Shown here: positions 8,592 through 18,045 of the stretch, one piece after another
Layout of the letters: the number at the start of each line of letters is the position of its first letter
Numbering within the stretch: position 1 is the stretch's first letter
Notes under the pieces: generated by a model
What the model was told of the DNA's origin: nothing
What the model saw: the letters and a program-made list of their open reading frames with translations, nothing else
The model's database searches: none
Position numbers and translations under genes: made by a program
Assembly (NCBI RefSeq): GCF_946887195.1
Contig: NZ_CAMPKE010000004.1
Coordinates: 124,001 to 188,000, forward strand
From: an uncultured Halomonas sp.
GTDB lineage: Bacteria > Pseudomonadota > Gammaproteobacteria > Pseudomonadales > Halomonadaceae
DNA: 64,000 nt
Reading direction: 5' to 3'

Positions 8592-9107
8592 ATGCCAATC
8601 CTCGTTTTCATCACCCTGTTCGCCCTGCTCGATTTCATCGTTCTGTTCGCCGTCGGCTCCGAAATCGGCCTGCTGACCACGCTGCTGTTGATCATCGCGA
8701 CCGGCGCCGTGGGCCTGCATCTGATCCGTCGCGAGGGTGTCGCGACGCTTCAGCGCGCCCAGCAGCGCCTGGCCCAGGGCGAGATTCCCTCGAGCGAGCT
8801 GATGACCGGTGCGGCATTGATCGCCGGCGGCGCGCTCTTGATAGCGCCCGGCTTTCTCTCCGATAGCCTGGGCCTGCTGTGTCTGATGCCCAGCTCGCGG
8901 CGCCTGTTGGGCAAATTCCTCGCTCGGCTGCCTTTCCAGATTCGCGGATTGGGTGCTGGCGCGCATTACCGTCCCGGTGCCGAAGTCTGGGATCAGGCCC
9001 ATCGGGAGGCGGGCAAAAACCGACGTGACGATACCTCACGGCAAGGGCGAGAAACCGATACACCGATCGAAGGTGACTTCATCGCCAAGGACGAGCCGCG
9101 ACACTAA
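8592..9107 (+). CDS. fxsA: FxsA family membrane protein
   Basis: FxsA is an inner-membrane protein whose overproduction in E. coli suppresses F-plasmid exclusion of phage T7. The 171-residue protein has hydrophobic segments near residues 5-45 and 75-100 and a polar, charged C-terminal tail. The ATG at 8592 follows a CGGAG site; the longer frame extends under the divergent SDR gene. Position directly upstream of groES-groEL is the same as in E. coli, which supports the name. Confidence 0.88.
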   Translation: MPILVFITLFALLDFIVLFAVGSEIGLLTTLLLIIATGAVGLHLIRREGVATLQRAQQRLAQGEIPSSELMTGAALIAGGALLIAPGFLSDSLGLLCLMPSSRRLLGKFLARLPFQIRGLGAGAHYRPGAEVWDQAHREAGKNRRDDTSRQGRETDTPIEGDFIAKDEPRH

Positions 9108-9126
9108 AAATTTTTCGCATAAAGCC

Positions 9127-9152
9127 CTTGAAAGGGCTATGCACGGCCCCAT
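9127..9152 (+). promoter_or_regulatory. Heat-shock (sigma-32) promoter of groESL
   Basis: CTTGAA (9127-9132) and CCCCAT (9147-9152) are separated by 14 bases. This matches the RpoH consensus well in both elements and spacing. Transcription would start near 9160 and give a leader of about 135 bases before groES. No CIRCE inverted repeat was seen. Confidence 0.85.
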
Positions 9153-9175
9153 CAAGGGTTCAGTGAACGAGCTTC

Positions 9176-9254
9176 GGTCAACTGGCACGACGTCAGTTGA
9201 CCATTGACCATGAAAAGCTTCGGCTTTTCTATCTTGGAGCCCTGCTCAACAGGG
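9176..9254 (+). promoter_or_regulatory. Three stem-loops in the groES leader
   Basis: The predicted leader contains a 9-base-pair stem GGTCAACTG/CAGTTGACC (9176-9202), a 7-base-pair stem with a TTCG loop GAAAAGC/GCTTTTC (9212-9229), and a 5-base-pair stem CCCTG/CAGGG (9240-9254). The groES ribosome site lies outside the stems. A role in mRNA stability or temperature response is inferred only. Confidence 0.55.
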
Positions 9255-9295
9255 ATCATGCGTTTAGTCATGTAACCATCAGGAGAACGTGAGCA

Positions 9296-9589
9296 ATGAA
9301 CATCCGTCCCTTGCACGATCGCGTCGTCGTCCGTCGCGTGGAAGAAGAACAGAAAACCGCTGGCGGCATCGTGCTCCCGGGCAATGCCCAGGAAAAACCG
9401 ACTCGTGGCGAAGTCCTCGCCGTCGGTAACGGCCGGATTCTCGACAACGGCGAAGTGCGTCCGCTGGATGTAAAAGTCGGCGAAAACGTCATTTTCAAGG
9501 AAGGTTTTGGCGTCGAGAAGCAAAAGATCGACGGCGAAGAAGTCTTGATCATGAGCGAAACCGACATTCTTGCCGTGGTGGAAGGCTGA
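9296..9589 (+). CDS. groS: Co-chaperonin GroES
   Basis: GroES caps the GroEL ring during folding. The 97-residue protein has the canonical start [12 protein letters not shown], the mobile loop segment [11 protein letters not shown] and the roof-loop region. An AGGAGA site precedes the ATG. It is followed by groL after 70 bases in a standard operon behind the sigma-32 promoter. Confidence 0.99.
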   Translation: MNIRPLHDRVVVRRVEEEQKTAGGIVLPGNAQEKPTRGEVLAVGNGRILDNGEVRPLDVKVGENVIFKEGFGVEKQKIDGEEVLIMSETDILAVVEG

Positions 9590-9635
9590 TTAGCGGTAGG
9601 CCTCGCCCCGCTTTTTACTCCAAACTTCGTTTTAA

Positions 9636-11294
<1,659 letters not shown>

Positions 11295-11330
11295 GCCGAG
11301 CTTTACTACCTTTCAGGCTCAGCCTGTTCC

Positions 11331-11353
11331 AAGCCCCGCTTCGGCGGGGCTTT
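11331..11353 (+). terminator. Terminator of groESL
   Basis: A 9-base-pair GC-rich stem AAGCCCCGC/GCGGGGCTT with a TTCG loop is followed by TCTCGTT. It lies 37 bases after the groL stop. Confidence 0.85.
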
Positions 11354-11580
11354 CTCGTTCAGGGATGCCCCATTGAAGCCGAAAGACGAATCGATGCATA
11401 ACGGCTCTCTCGGAATCTCCGCACGACCTATTGAGTCGCCAGGAATCGATAAAGAGCGCTCGCCACATTGCCAGCACTATCCAGAGCGTAAAAAAACGCT
11501 CAATTCCGAGCGAATAGAAAACGGCAAGCCGAACTAAGCGTGCCGGCCAGATAGGAAAGGCATATTACGTGTGGCTCAGT

Positions 11581-11829
11581 TCAAGCGATTCGGCCCAACT
11601 CGAGTAGCGTACGCAATAGCGTATCGACACTGGTATCGTTCTGCCGATAGTCGCTCATCAAGGCACGTAGGCGCTGCTCGAACTCCTTTCGTTCGTCGCG
11701 CTGCTGGCGCTTGCTGTCGCCCTCCATACCGCGCAGCGCTTGCGCGAAGGCGTCATCGAGTTCGCGAAATTTGCGAAGCTTTTCTCGTTCATCCATTTGG
11801 CGTGGCTTTCGGGAGTTTGAATATTTCAT
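11581..11829 (-). CDS. Short MvaT-like oligomerisation-domain protein without DNA-binding domain
   Basis: The protein is 82 residues if started at the ATG at 11829 (72 residues from the ATG at 11796). It is highly charged and helical. Its central part aligns with the N-terminal coiled-coil of the full MvaT encoded at 13626-14003: L-x3-EGD, then (D/E)F-x2-RL-x2-LM, then V-x2-LL, with a three-residue insertion. It ends where MvaT would continue into its linker and AT-hook-like C-terminal domain. It may therefore form mixed oligomers with MvaT and modulate silencing, as truncated H-NS relatives do elsewhere. This function is inferred. The upstream DNA is AT-rich and neither start has a strong ribosome site. 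Confidence 0.6.
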   Translation of the reverse strand: MKYSNSRKPRQMDEREKLRKFRELDDAFAQALRGMEGDSKRQQRDERKEFEQRLRALMSDYRQNDTSVDTLLRTLLELGRIA

Positions 11830-12090
11830 GAAGCGGTTAATAACATCATAAGTAGTATCGTTAGCCGTAGGCGCTAAAACATAGCATCTAAAAATCGATT
11901 CTTGCAGCAAGGCACTGCATGGCAACAAGCTGAGAATTCGGGGTTCAGAGTATTGGCGATGCAAGATAGTTCAATCGATATCGGGATATCATAGCATGAA
12001 CCAGGCGATGAGAGGCCTTTTGCCATTGTGCCGCAAAATAGGCAGCGCGTGTCGTTTTTTTCACCTCAATGCCACTCGATCGCTCGATCA

Positions 12091-12240
12091 CGTCGCGCCT
12101 GGCGACGCATGAGCCCCACACCGGCAACGTCGTATCGTGAAATACCTATCAATAACCGGCTGTGGCTCGGGACTCTTGTATCGCATGACGCTCAGTAAGC
12201 GTATGGGATTTCCCTCTTGGGACCGCTGCGGCGGTCTTTT
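12091..12240 (+). ncRNA. Candidate structured small RNA ending in a terminator
   Basis: The gap 11830-12692 has no convincing gene. Inside it, + strand hairpins follow one another: CGTCGC/GCGACG (12091-12107), a long bulged stem GAGCC-CCACA-CCGG against CCGG-TGTG-GCTC (about 12110-12170), ACGCT/AGCGT (12188-12202) and a GACCGC/GCGGTC stem followed by TTTT (12221-12240). A terminator with no gene before it suggests a small RNA. No clear promoter was found and no known family was recognised. The remaining DNA up to 12692 is AT-rich and is presumably promoter region of the AraC-type gene. Confidence 0.4.
12221..12240 (+). terminator. Rho-independent terminator in the 12-kb gap
   Basis: A 6-base-pair stem GACCGC/GCGGTC with a TGCG loop is directly followed by TTTT. 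There is no coding region just upstream on this strand. Confidence 0.7.
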
Positions 12241-12255
12241 CGTGTCTGACGTGCA

Positions 12256-12282
12256 TAAAAAAAGAGCCCGGCAAGGCCGGGC
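12256..12282 (-). terminator. Minus-strand rho-independent terminator
   Basis: The stem GCCCGGC/GCCGGGC with an AAG loop is preceded on the + strand by a run of A, so on the minus strand it is followed by a T-run. It would end leftward transcription entering from 12300-12690, where no gene is visible. Confidence 0.75.
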
Positions 12283-12692
12283 ATGAAAGCAGGGAATATC
12301 ACGACCAATGTGTAGGCCAGGACATCGAATACATTGTAGCTTACATTTCATAACATTTCATTTCTTTTTTACGAAAAATTACCTTCAAGGTACCGCAAAT
12401 ATAGTGATCCTTTGATTCATTTTTCTGTCACTCGGTAGACGCCCCTACAGTGTCTGAATCAGACAGGCTGTGACGACAAACGTTGACCAAGCCTGAAGGT
12501 TCTATGCAGAAAGCGTCATTTGATCCTTAACAAGCTTGCCTTGTGACAAAGCATTGCGTAAAAGTACAAGAATGAAATAAGATTTGTACAATATAAAATA
12601 TACCTTCTGCGCCGCAATTCGCCTTCCCCGGCTCAATGTGCGGAACCCTGCTGTTTCGATGAGCATGAAATTCCCGAAACGCGGGAGGCGGA

Positions 12693-13535
12693 ATGAACGA
12701 CGACGATATGACGCGGGCCGAAATATGGCTTCACGACCGCCTCAAGCAACACCCGAACATCGAATCGCTTGCGATGCGCCTAGGTTACTCGGTCTCCCAG
12801 GTACGCCGTAACTTCAAAAACCGCTTCGGCTTGACGCCTGGTGCTTACCGAGATCGTTTGAAATTGGAGCGTGCCGCGCTACTACTCGGCACCACTGAGT
12901 ATCATGTTTCCTGGATTGCCAAGGAGTGCGGTTACTATAACCATTCGGCCTTCTCCCGAGCGTTCCAGCATCTGTTTCACTGTAATCCTCGCGTCTATCG
13001 AGAATCGTTTCGCCGCCGACAGTTCGAACGCTATAACCTCAACCCATTTCCATTTCGCTTCACGATAAAACACCTCGCTCCCCGCTACGCTCTACTTGCT
13101 CGGCGCTATGGTTATCAGGATGAATCATTAGCGATTATCGATTGGCAGCACTATGCAAGATTACTCCTATTGGAGCAACGCGGATTAGCTGGAAAACCGT
13201 TCTGGGTCATTCAGGATCATCCCGACATTACCGCGAAACACAGAATTCGCGTGGACTACGGTCTATTGATCGATGCCACCACGGCTGATGAACTGGCTCC
13301 ACCCTTGCCTTTTCGTATTGTCAAATTACCCGCTTGCCGTAATGTCTGCCTGAAAATCGGCAGTTTGTGTGAGCTAGATAGCGCTTATCTGTTTCTACAG
13401 GCGCAGGGCTTGCCGATTGCGGGGGAAAGCCCTGATGGCAGTCCCGGTACACTCACATGGCTCGAAGGCGAGCCGGGCGAAAACACTAAGGGCCGCATCG
13501 AGGTGAGCCTGCCAGTGGCCGGCTCTTCGGCATGA
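12693..13535 (+). CDS. AraC/XylS-family regulator with Rob-like layout
   Basis: The 280-residue protein has its double helix-turn-helix AraC domain at the N-terminus (about residues 8-105, with HPNIESLAMRLGYSVSQVRRNF and the second-helix signature AKECGYYNHSAFSRAF). A C-terminal half (about 120-275) resembles a GyrI-type effector-binding domain. This order is like Rob and unlike most AraC members. A strong GGGAGGCGG site fixes the ATG. It is monocistronic, between AT-rich DNA and a bidirectional terminator. The inducer and targets are unknown. Confidence 0.82.
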   Translation: MNDDDMTRAEIWLHDRLKQHPNIESLAMRLGYSVSQVRRNFKNRFGLTPGAYRDRLKLERAALLLGTTEYHVSWIAKECGYYNHSAFSRAFQHLFHCNPRVYRESFRRRQFERYNLNPFPFRFTIKHLAPRYALLARRYGYQDESLAIIDWQHYARLLLLEQRGLAGKPFWVIQDHPDITAKHRIRVDYGLLIDATTADELAPPLPFRIVKLPACRNVCLKIGSLCELDSAYLFLQAQGLPIAGESPDGSPGTLTWLEGEPGENTKGRIEVSLPVAGSSA

Positions 13536-13569
13536 GTGAGGTAACCTCACCTTGCTCGAAACCCAGAAA

Positions 13570-13598
13570 AAAACCGGCGATATCATATCGCCGGTTTT
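13570..13598. terminator. Bidirectional terminator between AraC-type gene and mvaT
   Basis: An 11-base-pair stem AAAACCGGCGA/TCGCCGGTTTT with a 7-base loop has an A-run on one side and TTTT on the other. It can therefore serve both convergent genes. Confidence 0.88.
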
Positions 13599-13625
13599 CA
13601 TATCGAGACCGTAATAGTCTCGCTA

Positions 13626-14003
13626 TTAGTCTTCGGTGCGAACCAGCCAGGACTCGACCGTATCGTTGCCGTGCTCGTCTTTCCAGGCCTTGAGGGTCTT
13701 TTGATTACCGCCGCGGGTTTCCACCACTTCGCCGGTTTTCGGATTCTTATAAATCTTCAGCTTGCGCTTACGGCGAGCGCCGGCAGGCGCGGCCTGAGGC
13801 TTGTTGCCAGGTGACTGCGGCTTGGGGTCGAGAAGTTCGATAACATCCGAAGCACTCTTATCGAACTCTTTCATCAGCTTTTCCAGACGCTCCTTGAAAT
13901 CGAGCTCCGACTTCAAACGCTGATCGCCTTCGAGCTGCTTCAGCTCCTCACTGAGTTGCTTGAGCTGTTGCTCTTTCCTCATGTATTCACTAAGCAGTGA
14001 CAT
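13626..14003 (-). CDS. mvaT: MvaT/MvaU-family H-NS-like xenogeneic silencer
   Basis: MvaT proteins coat AT-rich DNA and silence foreign genes. The 125-residue protein has an N-terminal coiled-coil (residues 1-60), a linker rich in P, K and A, and the C-terminal DNA-binding domain with KIYKNPKTGEVVETRGGN and TLKAWK ... VESWL. These match the Pseudomonas MvaT pattern. The upstream region is AT-rich with a perfect palindrome at 14041-14055. AT-rich segments in this window, such as 37.1-41.4 kb, would be natural targets. Confidence 0.9.
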   Translation of the reverse strand: MSLLSEYMRKEQQLKQLSEELKQLEGDQRLKSELDFKERLEKLMKEFDKSASDVIELLDPKPQSPGNKPQAAPAGARRKRKLKIYKNPKTGEVVETRGGNQKTLKAWKDEHGNDTVESWLVRTED

Positions 14004-14040
14004 ACTTGGCTAACCTTTCGTTAAGAATAATGGAAACGCG

Positions 14041-14055
14041 CGTTAATTATTAACG
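14041..14055. promoter_or_regulatory. AT-rich palindrome upstream of mvaT
   Basis: CGTTAATTATTAACG is a perfect odd palindrome 38 bases before the mvaT start. It may be part of an operator, possibly for MvaT itself, but no direct evidence is visible. Confidence 0.4.
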
Positions 14056-14196
14056 TTAAAAAGCCTTATGCCAAGGGCATACTCGGTTTTTTTCGAATCG
14101 ACAACAAAAACGAGACTAACTAAATACCGTCATAAGCGTAAAAACGGCGTATCGAGGAAGTTCTCGACCCCTCATGAATGCCAGCCTGCAGATCTT

Positions 14197-14229
14197 TTGT
14201 CAACCTGATACTATCGCAATAGTTTACAA
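14197..14229 (+). promoter_or_regulatory. BirA-type biotin operator
   Basis: TTGTCAACC (14197-14205) and AGTTTACAA (14221-14229) form an inverted pair separated by 15 bases. This closely fits the known BirA consensus TTGTAAACC-N14/16-GGTTTACAA. It lies 13 bases before the bioA start, where repressor binding would cover the promoter or early transcript. Biotin-responsive repression of bioA is inferred from this. Confidence 0.8.
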
Positions 14230-14242
14230 CTCGGAGTTGATG

Positions 14243-15529
14243 ATGTCTCACTACGCACAGCCTTGCCGTTCCCTATGGCATCCCTATGCCCAGATGCAGA
14301 CACAATCGCCCGCCCCCAAGGTGGTTGGCGGAAAAGGGGCCTGGTTGCTGCTGGAGAATAACGAAAGCCTGCTCGATGCCACCTGTTCCTGGTGGTGCAT
14401 GATCCATGGCTACGGGCACCCGCGCCTGATCGCCGCGCTCAAGGAGCAGGCGGACACGCTGTGCCACGTCATGCTTGGCGGTCTGACCCATGACCCGGCC
14501 CAGCGCCTTGCCGATGCCTTGGTGCGTGTTACCCCCGAAGGGCTTAATCACGTGTTCTATTCCGACAGTGGCTCTGTCGGCATGGAAGTCGCCATGAAGA
14601 TGGCCGTGCAATACCAGGTACAACGCGGCCGACCAGGCAAGCATCGCATGCTCTCGCTGATGCGCGCCTACCATGGCGACACGACGGGCTGCATGGCGGT
14701 CTGCGATCCCGAGGAAGGCATGCATTCGCTATTCTCGGGCCTGCTGCCGCGTCAGATCTTCGCACCGGCGCCTACGGCTCCCTTCAATGCCTCGCCGCAA
14801 ACGGTCGAGGCGGATATCGCCGCGCTTCGCCATGTACTAGAACGCCATCATCATGAGATTGCGGCACTGTTGATGGAGCCCCTGCTGCAGGCCGCCGGTG
14901 GCCTCAACATGGCCTCGCCGCACTATGTACGCGCGGCACGTGAACTCTGCGACGAGTTCGACGTGCTGCTGGTGTTCGATGAGGTCGCGACCGGTTTCGG
15001 ACGCACCGGCAAACTGTTCGCCGCCGAACACGCCAATGTGACGCCGGATATCATGGTGCTCTCGAAGGGATTGACCGGCGGCTATCTCGGCCATGCGGCA
15101 ACGCTCGCCACGACCCGCGTCTTCGAGGCCTTCCTCAGCAACGATGCCAACCACGCCTTCATGCATGGCCCGACCTTCATGGGCAACCCACTGGCCTGCC
15201 GGGTCGCGCTGGAGAGTCTGGCGATATTCGAGCAGGAGAACTACCTGGGCAAGATCGCCGCCCTGAACGGCATCCTGCGCAGCGAACTGCTCGGCGACGT
15301 TGCCCTGCGCGACGACCCACGCATCGAGGATGTCCGTGTGCTTGGCGCCACCGCGGCAATCGAAGTCGCCGATGCCGCATCGCTCAACGGCGTGCAGAGC
15401 TTCGCTCGCCAGCGCGGCGTATGGCTACGACCGTTCGGGCGCTGGCTATATACCATGCCCGCCTATGTCACCGCACCGGAGGAAATGCGCCAGATCACCG
15501 CGGTGATGAAAGAGTGGTTTCGACGCTGA
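14243..15529 (+). CDS. bioA: Adenosylmethionine-8-amino-7-oxononanoate aminotransferase
   Basis: BioA uses S-adenosylmethionine to aminate KAPA to DAPA in biotin synthesis, with PLP. The 428-residue protein shows the paired tryptophans of the substrate pocket in CSWWCMIHGYGHP, the SDSGSVGMEVAMK cofactor loop and the PLP-lysine motif VLSKGLTGG. Two adjacent ATG codons (14240, 14243) are possible, and CGGAG is better spaced for the second. No other bio gene is nearby, so the biotin pathway is split across the genome. Confidence 0.95.
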   Translation: MSHYAQPCRSLWHPYAQMQTQSPAPKVVGGKGAWLLLENNESLLDATCSWWCMIHGYGHPRLIAALKEQADTLCHVMLGGLTHDPAQRLADALVRVTPEGLNHVFYSDSGSVGMEVAMKMAVQYQVQRGRPGKHRMLSLMRAYHGDTTGCMAVCDPEEGMHSLFSGLLPRQIFAPAPTAPFNASPQTVEADIAALRHVLERHHHEIAALLMEPLLQAAGGLNMASPHYVRAARELCDEFDVLLVFDEVATGFGRTGKLFAAEHANVTPDIMVLSKGLTGGYLGHAATLATTRVFEAFLSNDANHAFMHGPTFMGNPLACRVALESLAIFEQENYLGKIAALNGILRSELLGDVALRDDPRIEDVRVLGATAAIEVADAASLNGVQSFARQRGVWLRPFGRWLYTMPAYVTAPEEMRQITAVMKEWFRR

Positions 15530-15662
15530 GTCAGCGGCGTCATCGACTCTTCACCGAACGGTCATGGCATCGCCACTATCGATCGGCATGGTAGGACATG
15601 GGATAACGCTGGCGATGGCAGGCAATCGCTGACCCACCCTCCAGACAACGGATAATGTCGTT

Positions 15663-15812
15663 CAGCGCACAGGGCAGGAGTACGTGAGAAAAGAGGGCAA
15701 GCGCAGGCGCGAGGAGCGCCATGGGAGCGGTCGAGCGACCGAGGCGGCAGGAGGCTGCCCAGGGAGAGAGGAACGTTCACGCCACGAGAGTACGTTTTCT
15801 CGTGGCGTCTTT
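15663..15812 (+). ncRNA. Putative RsmZ/CsrB-like small RNA
   Basis: The bioA-dadA gap holds about 150 bases dense in GGA motifs. One is in the loop of GGCGC-GAGGA-GCGCC (15706-15720) and another in GGCAG-GAGG-CTGCC (15745-15758). Single copies occur near 15677, 15724 and twice in 15760-15771. A strong terminator closes it. A GATAAT -10 (15651-15656) with CTGACC 16 bases upstream would start it near 15663. GGA in hairpin loops is the hallmark of RNAs that titrate CsrA/RsmA. No GacA-type upstream box was found. The family name is inferred. Confidence 0.5.
15779..15812 (+). terminator. Strong terminator of the GGA-rich RNA
   Basis: An 11-base-pair perfect stem ACGCCACGAGA/TCTCGTGGCGT is followed by CTTTG. 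The T-rich side is on the + strand only, so it does not serve dadA, which ends at 15825 on the other strand. Confidence 0.8.
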
Positions 15813-15824
15813 GTGTCCCATCGT

Positions 15825-17081
15825 TCAGCCGAAGCGTGCGGGCCGGAATGGCGTCAGATCCAGCGCCGGCTCCTCATCGTCGATTACCTGGGCGATCAAC
15901 TCGGCGCTGGCCGCGGAAAGCGTCCAGCCGAAAGTGCCATGGCCGGTGTTGAGGTAGAGGTTGTCGCGCCGGCTCTGGCCGATGACCGGTGGGCCATCGG
16001 GTGTCATCGGCCGAAAGCCGGTCCAGGATTCGGCGCTGTCGAGATCGGCGGCCCCCGGAAAGCGCGACTCGACTGCGCGACGAATGGTATCCAAACGAGA
16101 TAACGGTATATTGCGATCGAAATCGGCTAACTCGACGAAACCGGTGGCACGCAGCCGGTCACCGAGACGGGTCGCCACCACCTTGTAGCGATCGTCGATC
16201 ACCGTGGAGCGTGGCGCGCGCTCGCTATCCAGCAGCGGCGCGGTGAGCGAATAGCCCTTGACCGGATAGATCGGCAGCTCGATGCCCAGCGCCTCGCCCA
16301 ACCGCCGCGATTGGCAACCGGCGCATAAGACAAACGCATCGGCGCCCACGTCTTCGCCATCGGCGAGTCGCAATCTATCGATGCGGCCCTTGTTGCGGGA
16401 TATGTCGACGACCTCGGCATCAAAGCGGAACGACACACCCAGCGCCTCGCACTGCTTCGCCAGGGACTCGGTGAATTGCTGGCAATCGCCGGTCCCGTCA
16501 TCGGGCATGCGTAGGCCACCGACCAGCGGGGCGTTATCGCTCAGGGCCGGCTCGTATTCACGCAACTGCGCGGGCGACAGCCATTGCGCGGCGATACCCA
16601 GCTCGCTGAGCAACGCAAGTGTCGTCTTGAGACCTTTGGCCGTGGTTTCGTCGCTGGCCAGATCGATCAGCCCGGCATGATCGCCATCGAAGTTCAGCGG
16701 CAGGTTTTCTTCCAGCGCCTGGAAGCATTGCCGGCTATACGCGCCCAAGCGCAACATGGCCCGTTTGTTGGCCGCGAATGTGCCCGGGGCATTGGCGAAG
16801 CGCCAGGTCGCGATCAGAAAGCGCAGCGTGCGCGCCGATGGCGGCAGATGTATCTTCAGCGGCCCCGAGGATTTGACCAGCCACGGCAGGGCTTTCTTGA
16901 TCATCGCCGGCGAGGCCCATGGATAGACGTAGCCATACGAGCGTTGGCCGGCATTGCCACGGCTGGTCTCCAAACCCGCCGCCGCCAGCCGTTCGATGAC
17001 ACTCACCCGGTGGCCGCGCCGCGCCAGGGCATGGGCCGTGGTTACACCCACCACGCCCGCACCGATGATGACTATCTGCAT
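15825..17081 (-). CDS. D-amino-acid dehydrogenase (DadA-like FAD oxidoreductase)
   Basis: The 418-residue protein starts MQIVIIGAGVVGVTTA, an FAD-binding GxGxxG motif. It continues with the DadA-typical SRGNAGQRSYGYVYPWA and ends with G-F-R-P-M-T-P-D-G-P and NTGHGTFGWT. DadA enzymes oxidise D-amino acids to imino/2-oxo acids and feed electrons to the respiratory chain. An AGGAGG site fixes the ATG at 17081; the gene overlaps the upstream reductase gene by 10 bases. It is the last gene of the transporter-deacetylase operon. The true substrate may be a D-diamino acid delivered by the upstream enzymes, which is inference. Confidence 0.88.
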   Translation of the reverse strand: MQIVIIGAGVVGVTTAHALARRGHRVSVIERLAAAGLETSRGNAGQRSYGYVYPWASPAMIKKALPWLVKSSGPLKIHLPPSARTLRFLIATWRFANAPGTFAANKRAMLRLGAYSRQCFQALEENLPLNFDGDHAGLIDLASDETTAKGLKTTLALLSELGIAAQWLSPAQLREYEPALSDNAPLVGGLRMPDDGTGDCQQFTESLAKQCEALGVSFRFDAEVVDISRNKGRIDRLRLADGEDVGADAFVLCAGCQSRRLGEALGIELPIYPVKGYSLTAPLLDSERAPRSTVIDDRYKVVATRLGDRLRATGFVELADFDRNIPLSRLDTIRRAVESRFPGAADLDSAESWTGFRPMTPDGPPVIGQSRRDNLYLNTGHGTFGWTLSAASAELIAQVIDDEEPALDLTPFRPARFG

Positions 17082-18034
17082 TCCGCGCCTCCTGCCCCAT
17101 TGGTGGAGAGCCGCTCCCACACCTCAATGGCGGCGGCCAGATCCTCCAGCGAGGCGCCCACCGACTTGAAAACGGTGATCGCCTCATCGCTCGAGCGCCC
17201 AGCGTGCTCGCCACGCAGCAACTCGGCAAGCTCGGCGCGAATGTCGTCGAAACCAAACGCGCCTTCGTCGATGGCTTGATGAATGTCGCCGGCCTCGCCG
17301 CGGGCACCGGCATAGGTATCGACGAACACCTCGCCACGCCTCAGGCAGTCGGCATCGCTTTCGCGCATCGACGGACGAAACGCGCCGACCAGATCCAGAT
17401 GCGTGCCGGGGCGCAGCCACTCACCGTGTATCAGCGGTTCGCGCGAGAGCGTCGCGCAACTGACGATATCGGCCTCTTGCAAAGCATGCTCCAGATTTTC
17501 GACCGCCGCGCAATCGAAGCGTCCCGCGTAGTCGGCTGCCAGCCGCGCCGCCTTGGCCGGGTTGCGCCCCCAGATACGCACCCGGCGGATCGGGCGAACG
17601 GCGGCGTGCGCCTCGATCAGCATCGGCGCCAGCTTGCCGGTGCCCACGATCAGCAGCGTCCCGGCGTCCTCGCGGGCCAACGTGCGAGCCGCCAGCGCCG
17701 AGGCCGCCGCCGTGCGTCGCCGGGTCAGTTCGCTGCCATCGATGCACGCCAGCGGTTGGCCGTGCTCGCCCTCGCAGAGCAGATAGACCCCGGAAATCGC
17801 CGGCAAGCCATGCTCGGCGTTCTGCGGAAAGACGTTGACCATCTTCATGCCGATGTAACCGCGCGCCTCCCAGGCCGGCATCAGCAACATGGTCGCCTCG
17901 CCATCGTGACGATACAGGGCATGATGATGGCGCGGCGGTGCCTCGACGCCATCGCGAAAACAGCGACCGATACGATCGACCAGTGCCACCCAGGGCAGCG
18001 AGCGGGCGACCTCCTCGGCTGAAACAATGCGCAC
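17072..18034 (-). CDS. Ornithine cyclodeaminase / mu-crystallin family protein
   Basis: This family holds ornithine cyclodeaminase, ketimine reductases and EutC-like proteins. The 320-residue protein has the nucleotide-binding motif IVGTGKLAPMLIEAHAAV, the family segment RRTAAASALAARTLA and the catalytic Asp region HLDLVGAFRPSMRE. A GTG at 18034 is the start, with AGGA eight bases upstream; the open frame before it belongs to another frame of the deacetylase gene. Next to a D-amino-acid dehydrogenase it may reduce cyclic imines such as pyrroline- or piperideine-2-carboxylate. The reaction is not proven by sequence. Confidence 0.82.
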   Translation of the reverse strand: MRIVSAEEVARSLPWVALVDRIGRCFRDGVEAPPRHHHALYRHDGEATMLLMPAWEARGYIGMKMVNVFPQNAEHGLPAISGVYLLCEGEHGQPLACIDGSELTRRRTAAASALAARTLAREDAGTLLIVGTGKLAPMLIEAHAAVRPIRRVRIWGRNPAKAARLAADYAGRFDCAAVENLEHALQEADIVSCATLSREPLIHGEWLRPGTHLDLVGAFRPSMRESDADCLRRGEVFVDTYAGARGEAGDIHQAIDEGAFGFDDIRAELAELLRGEHAGRSSDEAITVFKSVGASLEDLAAAIEVWERLSTNGAGGAECR

Positions 18035-18045
18035 GATCGAATTCC

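Noticed and set aside
9130..9140. CIRCE-type operator at groESL
   Set aside because: The short GCCCTT/AAGGGC symmetry lies within the sigma-32 promoter and does not match the 9-N9-9 CIRCE repeat.
12088..12351. Minus-strand frame of 87 codons in the AT-rich gap
   Set aside because: It runs through two terminator hairpins, has no ribosome site and an odd Cys-rich composition.
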